Of a stretch of 64,000 nucleotides of DNA, positions 17,813-26,000 are shown one piece after another. This DNA comes from Bacillota bacterium (GTDB lineage: Bacteria; Bacillota; Clostridia; Acetivibrionales; DTU013). The stretch spans positions 82,417 to 146,416 of the forward strand of contig JAEZYU010000037.1 in the NCBI GenBank assembly GCA_023418915.1. Direction: 5' to 3'. The notes under the pieces were generated by a model. It was given only the letters and a program-made list of their open reading frames with translations. It had not been told where the DNA came from and did not search any database. The position numbers were made by a program, and so were the translations under genes. Position 1 is the first letter of the stretch, and every line of letters starts with the position of its first letter.

Positions 17813-19549
17813 CTAATAGCTTTTCATCAGTGTATCCAGTAGTTCAAAGTGTCTTTGCTTGAGCTTATCCAAATTCCAATCGTTATACTGCATTACACGG
17901 AGAGAGTTCGGAAAACTATCGATATACCCAGAAAAATACCGTTTCTTCTTTTTCGCAAAATCCGTATTGCCAAACTGCGAGTTCTTCCTTCTGCTTATCA
18001 ACACTAAATTGCCGATTTTATGCTTCCATTCTTCTCTTTCAGATTCAGTGAATAGCTTAACCCACTCACTGTTGCCGGCAGGATTTTGCGGTAGGATGTG
18101 TTCTATGCTGACATAGCTGAATGTTGAAAACGGAGCAGAATAATTATCTTTAAATAAATACTCCAGCTTAAGAAGTACGAATTTAAGATACGAAGAACCA
18201 TATACATTGCCGCTCAAAATTTGCATCAACTGCACCTTATCCACACTAAATGCGTTTTTATCATTTAATACTTCATCATAACTATTAGCTTTTTCAATCA
18301 CTTTCAATATCGAATTCATGCTGCCAAGCCTGGTTGTTGGGGAATACTGCAGGATCCAATCTCCGGACATTTTACACTCCAGCTTTCTTAAGAATTGCAG
18401 CAGCCCGTCAGTGTCAAACTTATCATAATAATGTAATAATGGAGGTATCCAGTCAGTTGAGGGTAAACCCTCTCGCATAATCACCACTAAATTGATAAAC
18501 TCGTTTATTTCCGGTACAGGAAGATTTAGATTTTCAAACCACAATACTTTCGCATAATTATCCCTGTACTTTTTCACAAAGTTAACGGTATCGATACCTG
18601 TTTCTAAAAGCCCGTTCTTATAGATTGTTTCTTCAAATTCCTTTAGCAGATTTACTCTTGCTTTTTCCTTTACTAGTATTGTTCTTATATGGGATAAAAA
18701 TCTATCAAACTCATCCTGCCCGAACTCGGACTCCATACTTTCCCAAATCCTCGCATAGAAATCCTGCTGTTTTGGTTCTATTGCTCCGATGTTTATTGCT
18801 TTCAATATATCGCTGTTTGACAAAGGCAGTCCTCGGTTATTTAATATGGTAAATAACCTATAGGCATCCTCCAGGTCCTCTGCAGCCACATAAATCAGCA
18901 GAACTTTTGTAAAAATGAACAGGAACAGCTTTATTATTTTTTCTTCATCGTATATTTTGAAGTAATCCTGAATATATAATATTGCATTTGCCATATTTGA
19001 GACAGAAATGTTCGCATGTTTTGATTCTTGTAATATATCATCTGTTTTAAGTGTTCCTTTATATTCCTTGATATATTTTTCAACGAAAACTTTTACATCA
19101 TCTTTTATTTTATATTCCAGCCGCAATCTCTCAGGCTGATTAAAACTGGCATCATGTTCTTGAAATATGGCATTTTTACAGTTATCTATATATTGATTGT
19201 TTTTAATTTTATCTCTTATTACCGCAAACATGATGAATAAAGTTGTTAAACGCTGCTGACCGTCCAAAACGTCATATAGTATATAACGTATATCATTACC
19301 TCCAGCTGCTTCCGTAATCAAACTCTTCTGTAATACAAGTGAACCAAGGAAATATTCCTTATCAGGATTATTCTCCATAGCGAAAAACAAGTCATCCAGC
19401 AAATCGTCAATCTGATTGTTTCCCCATACATAGGATCTCTGATAGGAAGGTATGCAAAACCAGTAGTTTTTGAAAAGCATATTAATGTGCTCTTTACTGC
19501 TCTCGATGTTGCCGGATGGCTTGTTTATCCCTTGTGTCATCATAAACAT
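17813..19549 (-). CDS. DUF262/DUF1524 (GmrSD-type) protein, probable modification-dependent restriction enzyme
   Basis: 578 residues. DUF262 is at the N-terminus, with I-P-S-Y-Q-R-S-Y-V-W-G (33-43) and D-V-L-D-G-Q-Q-R-L-T-T-L around residue 100; this ParB/Srx-like domain binds and hydrolyses nucleotides. DUF1524 is at the C-terminus, with I-E-H-I-L-P-Q-N-P and K-I-G-N-L-V-L-I-S-R-R-K-N, an HNH-type nuclease core. This is the arrangement of single-chain GmrSD/BrxU-like type IV restriction enzymes that attack modified phage DNA. An extended -10 (TGGTATAAT) lies about 70 bases upstream. It converges on the SF1 helicase with a 51-base gap that holds a small hairpin. Target modification cannot be read from sequence. 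Confidence 0.88.
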   Translation of the reverse strand: MFMMTQGINKPSGNIESSKEHINMLFKNYWFCIPSYQRSYVWGNNQIDDLLDDLFFAMENNPDKEYFLGSLVLQKSLITEAAGGNDIRYILYDVLDGQQRLTTLFIMFAVIRDKIKNNQYIDNCKNAIFQEHDASFNQPERLRLEYKIKDDVKVFVEKYIKEYKGTLKTDDILQESKHANISVSNMANAILYIQDYFKIYDEEKIIKLFLFIFTKVLLIYVAAEDLEDAYRLFTILNNRGLPLSNSDILKAINIGAIEPKQQDFYARIWESMESEFGQDEFDRFLSHIRTILVKEKARVNLLKEFEETIYKNGLLETGIDTVNFVKKYRDNYAKVLWFENLNLPVPEINEFINLVVIMREGLPSTDWIPPLLHYYDKFDTDGLLQFLRKLECKMSGDWILQYSPTTRLGSMNSILKVIEKANSYDEVLNDKNAFSVDKVQLMQILSGNVYGSSYLKFVLLKLEYLFKDNYSAPFSTFSYVSIEHILPQNPAGNSEWVKLFTESEREEWKHKIGNLVLISRRKNSQFGNTDFAKKKKRYFSGYIDSFPNSLRVMQYNDWNLDKLKQRHFELLDTLMKSY

Positions 19550-19618
19550 AACAATCTCGCCTGCCTCTTCGATTTTATAGATAATTATCGGCCCACTTAA
19601 CGTGTGCCTATTTTCCTT

Positions 19619-19627
19619 ATTATACCA
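19619..19627 (-). promoter_or_regulatory. Extended -10 promoter element of the DUF262 gene
   Basis: Read on the minus strand this is TGGTATAAT, a TGn-extended -10 box. A matching -35 at 17-18 bases is not evident, as expected for an extended -10. The same nine bases occur before the glycosidase-like gene (56638) and before the tandem S-box leader (63305), so this seems a favoured promoter form in this genome. Confidence 0.5.
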
Positions 19628-19672
19628 AATAGTATAAATAATTGTTAGAGCAAAACTGCGAATTTTACAGAC

Positions 19673-19700
19673 GGGGTCAGGCTTGAAATATTCACTTTTC
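19673..19700 (+). repeat. Dispersed intergenic repeat, GGGGTCAGG family, copy 1
   Basis: Begins GGGGTCAGGCTTGAAA and runs on as TATTCACTTTTC. It matches copies at 22427 and 48977 almost base for base and shorter copies at 34093 and 57098 (reverse). It lies between the DUF262 promoter and the adenylyltransferase gene. Confidence 0.7.
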
Positions 19701-19737
19701 TATATTCACGCATCATTGCATTTTGCCTTTTGGATAT

Positions 19738-19782
19738 CAGTTGTGTCAGAGTCTCAGTTGTGTCACTTGTGCGTCAGAGTGT
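19738..19782 (-). repeat. Imperfect direct repeat spanning the stop codon of the adenylyltransferase gene
   Basis: Two imperfect units, each containing CAGTTGTGTCA and a later GTCAGAGT or TCAGAGTCT segment, lie at 19738-19754 and 19755-19782, with a partial third unit running into the gene. The gene's stop codon (19763-19765) is inside the second unit. The copy outside the gene appears to be a duplication of its last codons. Confidence 0.6.
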
Positions 19783-20629
19783 TAGTTGTGTTCTCCTTCA
19801 CCATTCTCAAATACTCTCTCATTCCATCTTCTTCCTCCTGCCGATAAGTAAAGCTGAAATGAGCTGCTACCGTAATTGCAAGAGTATGGAACAAATCGCA
19901 CATCACATCAACAGATGCCCATATATCGGCATAATCGCTGCCGGAATAGGTGGCGGCGTATTGCTTATATAGCTCCGGTGGCAGATACTTTTTGAAATAC
20001 TTGCCGTTCTTGCCTGTGGAAAGATCAAATCCATGTTGTACACCGATATAGTAGTTGATCATATCGTGCAATTCTGAGCGAACCACATCATTCAGCATGT
20101 GCATTACATAAGGAAGCTCATCACGTGCGATGCCCTTGGCTGCGTTATTAAGGCACCACCAGAAGTTATTGCAGCAAGAGTAAAAGAAGAGAGGCGACGG
20201 CGGTTTTATATGCCAATGCTTGTCGCTGGGAACCGGCAGAGGCGGCACAAAGCCGCTGCCGTTATCTTTATCCAGCAGAACTACCGCAGGCTCCCCGTCA
20301 TCTATGTACTTTGTAAACTCAAATGAAAGGTCAATGCGAACTCCATCAGGATAAATCATCATATAGTTAAAATTACCGTCTCCGACCGGGTAACGCATAG
20401 CTTCTGGCATTTGCATAATCAAAGGTTTGCCGAAGCGTTCTTCAACCCACGCAGGGTTATTATAGAATGGTGCAATATCCGTAACAAAGCAGGTGATGTC
20501 GTAATCCTGGTAGATGTCCTTTGGTATGACAGGGTTCGCCCGCGAACCGACCAGCAGTACTGCCCTGATTCGCTCATCTGCTTTAGCCGCACTCAATATC
20601 ATATTAAAAACTTCCTGTTCGCTTCGCAT
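19763..20629 (-). CDS. Aminoglycoside 6-adenylyltransferase-like protein (ANT(6)/AadK family)
   Basis: 288 residues with the nucleotidyltransferase core L-L-V-G-S-R-A-N (Gly28-Ser29) and Y-Q-D-Y-D-I-T (Asp42-x-Asp44), followed by R-I-D-L-S-F-E. Length and full-span similarity match the streptomycin 6-adenylyltransferase family, which transfers AMP from ATP to the 6-hydroxyl of streptomycin. Chromosomal relatives in Clostridia and Bacillus often give weak or no resistance, so resistance should not be assumed. A GNAT acetyltransferase remnant lies directly upstream. The last codons and stop are partly duplicated downstream. Confidence 0.85.
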   Translation of the reverse strand: MRSEQEVFNMILSAAKADERIRAVLLVGSRANPVIPKDIYQDYDITCFVTDIAPFYNNPAWVEERFGKPLIMQMPEAMRYPVGDGNFNYMMIYPDGVRIDLSFEFTKYIDDGEPAVVLLDKDNGSGFVPPLPVPSDKHWHIKPPSPLFFYSCCNNFWWCLNNAAKGIARDELPYVMHMLNDVVRSELHDMINYYIGVQHGFDLSTGKNGKYFKKYLPPELYKQYAATYSGSDYADIWASVDVMCDLFHTLAITVAAHFSFTYRQEEEDGMREYLRMVKENTTNTLTHK

Positions 20630-20646
20630 GATTTTCGCTCTCCCAT

Positions 20647-20750
20647 CTATACCGCTTTGTCCACAGACATGTCCTCGGTCAAATATATGAGGCGCAGTTT
20701 AATGAGTGTTTCAATATCTTTATGTGCTGCTTTCTTATGTGATATCCATC
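20647..20750 (-). pseudogene. Remnant of a GNAT acetyltransferase N-terminus
   Basis: About 33 codons read K-K-A-A-H-K-D-I-E-T-L-I-K-L-R-L-I-Y-L-T-E-D and then reach a stop at 20647. This is the typical first helix of GNAT acetyltransferases. An ATG at 20749 with GAGGG five bases before it is out of frame with the segment, so both a frameshift near the start and loss of the remainder have occurred. It ends 18 bases before the adenylyltransferase ATG. Confidence 0.6.
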
Positions 20751-21080
20751 TCAACCCTCAAAGATTATCTACGCTAATAATATCATAATTCTCCTTCCAA
20801 CCAAACCGATTCCAAAGGAGTTCAGCCATATTCCTTCAGGTGTAATCCCAAAGCACTGAAAAAATTGGCCGCATTTCTTCTGCAAATCCATGCCTGCAAT
20901 GCCCGGCTGATATCATTCATTCAGATATGCCATTATCAGGGAAATATCTGATTAAAGACGTTTACGACATTGTGCTATTTCATTCAAACATGTAAAATAT
21001 AATTGCTGTATTTTAAAATCCGATTAGTGCAATATGATGAAGTGTTGTAAATACCATCATATGATAGGAGTAGGAATAAA
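20751..21080. other. Intergenic stretch with an inverted repeat before the SEC-C gene
   Basis: No gene is visible. Seven-base inverted repeats TATGATG (21033-21039) and CATCATA (21055-21061) end just before the AGGAG of the SEC-C gene, so they could form a hairpin close to the ribosome binding site or serve as an operator. Otherwise nothing was recognised. Confidence 0.35.
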
Positions 21081-22427
21081 GTGACCGGAGAAATGTCAAG
21101 TAGAATTTTCGAACAGTTTAACCCCTCATCAGATGTCGTTCGTTGCCCAAACGGGAGGGCAGTTGTCCGAAAACTGCTGGATTCTTACGCAAGGGCAGCG
21201 GTGAATCTTTATGGCGTTATCAGCCGTGATGAATTTGTAAGCATTTTCAACGAACATAATTTTGAACAGACGAACATTGATGAAATTTATATTCTTCTTC
21301 TGCCCCGTGTGCTAAAGGATGGCTGGTACGGGTTTTATAAGGATTACATAGTGCATTACTGGTTTTTCAAAGACTTTGACCAAGCCGATTATTTACTGAA
21401 ACACCAGGCAGACAAACCCCGCTATATACCCGAAAAAAGCGAATTTCTGAAATACATTGCTGAGGATTACGTAGATAATGATCACTGGTGGAATGTACAC
21501 CGTTTTATGTTGGACGTTTTCGGCTACACAAAAGCAATCTCGGAAGGCTATGAAGAAGTAAGAGATTATATAACTCACAGCGATGGGATAAGAGAATTGG
21601 GGCCCATCCTGGACAAGCATAATCTCATATTTGGTGAAGAAAAACAGCTGCAGGAGTTTTTCGATCTGCTCATGCTTGCAAAAAACAATACACGGCTCTG
21701 GCAAAACAATGGATATACGCCGTCCGAGCTTCATGGGATTTTAAGGAAACGTAACAAAAACATTGTTAAGTTTCCATCCAATCAAAGAACGAAAGTAGGA
21801 CGCAATGACCCATGCCCCTGTGGCAGTGGCAAGAAATACAAGAAGTGCTGCGCTGTATTTGAAGATACTAAAGCGGCACAGTTGACTTCTGACGAGTGCA
21901 GGCTTTTCTATGAAACCTGGTATGGTTTGATGGGCTTTATCAATAGGCGCAACAGTGTGATCAGAGCAGAAATCAAGCCGGAATATCCTAATGCTGTCAG
22001 TGATATGTTAGTACACAAGGTAAGAGAAGTACTGTGGAAAAATCCTGAACTGATAGACGAGTATATCAGCGAAACAGCGCTTTCTCAAGAAAAATTTGAC
22101 ATCCTGAAGCTGTGGAGAACGAACTATAGAAAAGGAATGTTTTTTATTTTGGAGTATCAGCCGGAATATGCCGTCATAATCGCTTCAAACGAACAGGGCG
22201 AGGACAGATTATACGGAATAAAAGGGATAAGCTCTTCAATAGCGAACACTTTACAGCGGGAACTGCCGGCGCAGATCGAAACCGTTTTGCTTCCGTTCAA
22301 GGGTAAGATCATTTATGACAGCTTTATAAGCACTATGCAGATAAGATATGGAGAAGGTGCAAAAAAACTTTTCAGCGAGATGTATGATAAAGCAATAAAA
22401 TATGGAATAATAACAAGCTTGGTATAG
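21081..22427 (+). CDS. SEC-C zinc-motif protein of unknown function
   Basis: 448 residues. In the middle (about 240-260) lies V-G-R-N-D-P-C-P-C-G-S-G-K-K-Y-K-K-C-C, the SEC-C zinc-binding motif first described at the C-terminus of SecA and later in many cytoplasmic proteins. The flanking N- and C-terminal parts are unassigned, mostly helical, without membrane segments. The GTG at 21081 is preferred, because AGGAG lies about ten bases upstream; an ATG at 21093 is the alternative. Its stop codon is the first base group of a dispersed repeat. SEC-C proteins are frequent in mobile and defence regions, but no specific role is supported. Confidence 0.7.
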   Translation: MTGEMSSRIFEQFNPSSDVVRCPNGRAVVRKLLDSYARAAVNLYGVISRDEFVSIFNEHNFEQTNIDEIYILLLPRVLKDGWYGFYKDYIVHYWFFKDFDQADYLLKHQADKPRYIPEKSEFLKYIAEDYVDNDHWWNVHRFMLDVFGYTKAISEGYEEVRDYITHSDGIRELGPILDKHNLIFGEEKQLQEFFDLLMLAKNNTRLWQNNGYTPSELHGILRKRNKNIVKFPSNQRTKVGRNDPCPCGSGKKYKKCCAVFEDTKAAQLTSDECRLFYETWYGLMGFINRRNSVIRAEIKPEYPNAVSDMLVHKVREVLWKNPELIDEYISETALSQEKFDILKLWRTNYRKGMFFILEYQPEYAVIIASNEQGEDRLYGIKGISSSIANTLQRELPAQIETVLLPFKGKIIYDSFISTMQIRYGEGAKKLFSEMYDKAIKYGIITSLV

Positions 22428-22490
22428 GGGGTCAGGCTTGAAATATTCCCTTTTCATCAAACTTACGCCATTATTTCAGGCCTGACCTCG
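22427..22490 (+). repeat. GGGGTCAGG-family repeat, copy 2, with inverted second arm
   Basis: The left arm GGGGTCAGGCTTGAAA (from 22427) and a reverse right arm ending in CAGGCCTGACCTC (about 22471-22490) form a 64-base imperfect inverted repeat. The left arm overlaps the last base of the SEC-C gene stop codon. This hairpin-forming unit resembles a REP-like or MITE-like element. No transposase is present in the window. Confidence 0.7.
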
Positions 22491-22570
22491 TTCCTTCCAT
22501 CGGATCCAGGCCTCATCCCTTTCCAGCATTTCCGCAATGCCAGCATAGTGGAGCAGGAAATAAAGAAATA

Positions 22571-22601
22571 TTGTGCATGGCTCGTTCAGTTCTGTTATAA
22601 T
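22571..22601 (+). promoter_or_regulatory. Probable promoter of the small coiled-coil gene
   Basis: TTGTGC at 22571-22576 and TATAAT at 22596-22601, spaced by 19 bases, precede the small gene at 22643. The -10 is perfect; the spacing is slightly long. Confidence 0.5.
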
Positions 22602-22642
22602 GAAATTGCCGAAGTAATGAACACTGGCAATGGGAGAGCCTT

Positions 22643-22903
22643 ATGGAGAATGAGAAATTATTCGAGTTTATGACCCAAATGTATTCCGAAATGAAGGAAG
22701 GCTTCACCAGGCTCAGCTTTGATATCAGCAGACTTGATTCTGATATGAAGGAAGTCAAGAAAACATTATTGCATATAGAGCAGGACCATGGCAAAAAGCT
22801 TGAAGCAATAATTAACGTTTTAGCCCAGCATACAGATCAACTTAACCGCATCGAGGAGCGGCTGGATAAACATGATGATATCCTGATAAAACGTATTAAA
22901 TAG
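22643..22903 (+). CDS. Small coiled-coil protein, function unknown
   Basis: 86 residues, nearly all predicted helix, with heptad-like spacing of Leu/Ile through R-L-S-F-D-I-S-R-L-D-S-D-M and again through L-N-R-I-E-E-R-L-D-K-H-D-D-I-L. The start has GGGAGAG upstream of the ATG. Similar short coiled-coil proteins are common in Clostridia, often as single genes. No partner or function can be named. It has its own probable promoter and sits between the repeat element and the large helicase fusion on the opposite strand. Confidence 0.6.
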   Translation: MENEKLFEFMTQMYSEMKEGFTRLSFDISRLDSDMKEVKKTLLHIEQDHGKKLEAIINVLAQHTDQLNRIEERLDKHDDILIKRIK

Positions 22904-23005
22904 TGATAGCCGTATTCGAGGGTGAGGGTTGCCACATTACTCCGTGAATAGAAATTTCCAATCCTGGCTTCAGATTTGCCATTGATCTGATGACAAAAGT
23001 CCTAT

Positions 23006-26000
23006 TTAATATAAATCCTGCCTCTCAAAATACACCTCCGGCAGCACGATTAGTATCTCCTTCTCCGAATTTTCTTTCTGCCAGTAAAGGACAAACCGTA
23101 CCTTGGCATACTTGGGAATATAGTTTTTGTGCCCCATTTCCTCTATTTTTTGATGAAATGCTTTAGAAAAACGGAATATCCTTCTGCCGTTGGCATTACA
23201 GCACCCGTCCCTGGCTACCTTCAGAACATCTCCTGCCATAAGCTGCGATATGTTGCTTTGACATTCGGCAAAGCTGTCCAGCCATACATCCTTGTGGGAC
23301 AACTGCATTACCAGCTGCGCCGGTGCAGAATAAACACCGGGATCGCTTACCTGCGTCAAGTCATCTACCTTGATGGAATCCAAAAAACTGCCGTTATAGT
23401 GAATGGTCAGGTTGCGTTTAGCCCTTGTGAGTGCCACATACAACAGACGTTTTTCTTCATCGGTCTGCGGCCTTTTAGCTGCAGTTGGTGAATTTCCAAA
23501 GCCTTTCATTGAGACAGATACCCTTCCGCCGGAAAATCTGATTCTCGGTCTAATAGCTGCAGCAGCCACATTCCCGTGCACAAAGCCATTTTCACCCTTA
23601 AAGCCTTTGCCGCCATTTGATCCTTTACCGGCAGCGGTCTTGTCCAGCATTAGATAAACATTATCGAATTCACGGCCTTTTGCCTTGTGAATGGTCGAGA
23701 CAAATATCGTATCCATATTTCCGCCGCAGAAGTCCTCAAGCTTGGATTCCCGGATAAATATGTCCAGATCGGACTTATACTTTATTCTGGTATTTGTGGC
23801 TTCAAAATCGGCAATCAGGTTTTTACACACTTCCAGGTTCATGCTTCTGCCAAACTGCTCAAAAAGTCTTCGTTTTGCGTTTATCCAGGCCTCATCATCG
23901 ATGGCAGGCACCCCATCCGGCAATTGAAGCTGCTCCAGAAAATACCTCACTTCCACAAGATTGTTCAAATTGAATCCTTCGTTGGATTGGATCAATCTGG
24001 CCGGCATCCCGTTATTGAGCAAGAGGCCGGTGATCTGCATCGCCTCTTCATTCGTCAGCGTCAGTATGCAGGTGGACCCTGACAGCCCTGCTGAGAGAAC
24101 ATCCTTTGTAAGTGGTTCGATCAGGTTGCCGCTTCTGTAGCGGAAAAGCCTTATAGTACCATTATCGTCCTGCTTGGAGGTTATGGGTGTATGCTTGAGT
24201 CTGTTTGCTATCCTCTTTACATACTCGTTGGAGTAATCTACCAGGTTTCTTTTGCTTCTATAGTTCTCGATCAACTCGTACATGACAGAGTCCGGCTCGC
24301 CTATCAGCTTTTTCATGTACTCTGAGCTGGAGCCCCTGAATGCAAAAATATTCTGGTCATCATCTCCGACGGCAATGACCCTCATGTCCTCGTTACATTC
24401 CATGAGTGTCCTGACAAGCTCATATTCATTGGAGTCCATGTCCTGTGCCTCATCGATCACCAGAACCGTTTTTGTGATCCGTCCTGATTCGACTTCTCCG
24501 CTGCGTATCTTTTGGATCGCTTCCTGTATGACTTTTTCGGACTTCTCTATGCTCCCGACCCTGCCGAGCAGATCGAAGCAATATGAATGGAAGGTTTTGA
24601 TCTCAATAAAGTTGGCCGCATTTCCGATCATCTTCAATAGCCGCTTTTTGAATTCTGTCGCTGCAGATCTGGAGAAGGTGACCATCAGCATTTGCTCATG
24701 CTTAACATCCTCCATCAGCATCAGAGACGCCAGCTTGTGAACAAGGATCCGGGTTTTGCCGCTTCCCGGCCCAGCAGCCACAACAATGTGCTTTGAGTCC
24801 TTATCATTGATGATTTTCAACTGTGTCGGCGATAATTCACCGAAAAGCTGCCTGAATTTTACCGGTGTAATATTTCTTTTGATCTCGTTACCCCGGCTTC
24901 CCCTGAAATATTTACTCAAAAATGCGCTGTAATTCATCTGAAAATAATCATCGGCAAATTCCAGTGCCGCTTTGTAGTCCTCGATCATTTTCCTTGCGTA
25001 CTCGCCGACAATATGTATCTGATGTATTTTATTCTCGTAAAACTGGCTCAGCTTCTGATAATCCTCCAGCTTGTACCTCTTTTTGTTGTCCTTTTCAAGC
25101 CTCTCGATGGTCAGGCCGCTATAACCCACCATGAAACCACCGTCGATATCGATAGCCCTGATCCTGGACAGGTAATATAATGCCTCCTCGACCTCTGCAG
25201 ATGAAGCCGGCACAGCACCTAAAGTGAGTTGCTTGGCATATTGCTCCTTCAGTTCCAATATGGAGAACTGGACAGGCACTTCCTCTACCAAATTTAATTG
25301 CCCCTGCGAATTTGTATTGGAGAGTTCCGTGAGGTAATCCAAAATGAATTGAGACAGAGCCATCCTTTTATCGATCTTCATTCTCATTACTGCCCGGTCA
25401 AGTATCCCCATTACGGCAATATGGTTGGACGATAATGCCTGGCGCCGTATCCACTTGCTTATGACCCATAAATTAAATATCGTCTTCACCCTTGCAGGCG
25501 TTACATCCTTGCAGCCGAATTGCTCCGCCTGCTCATTCAGCTCTTTTATGTGGATCGTCTTTTCTTCCATTTCTATCACTGTGAGCAGAAATTGCTCCAG
25601 CTTACCATAGGATTTCAACACATTCTGAGCCTTGTTTTTGCCTTCCTTCTTTCGAATAAATGCGACAAGATCCTTGGCATCGGCAAGGATACCTTCCTCA
25701 CGCATTAGATTGATAGCTTCGATGACTTGCTTTTTTTCTATTGCCAGGCGGTCGGAAATATAATCGACTCTGGATTCAGCTTCGCCATCCGAAGGATTTA
25801 GTCTGCTTCTGCTTCTGCTGGATATCAGCGATTTTATGATCCGGATCGCATTCACTTTCTGCGCTGCATCAAACCGAAAGGATTCATTGATCCTGGTGAT
25901 GGCATCTTCGGCTTTTTTCACAAGAATACTGTCCGCATAAACACGGGGATTGTTTTGTCCCCGCTTCAGGTAGCCTGCATCCTCCAGTGCGGCAATGGCT

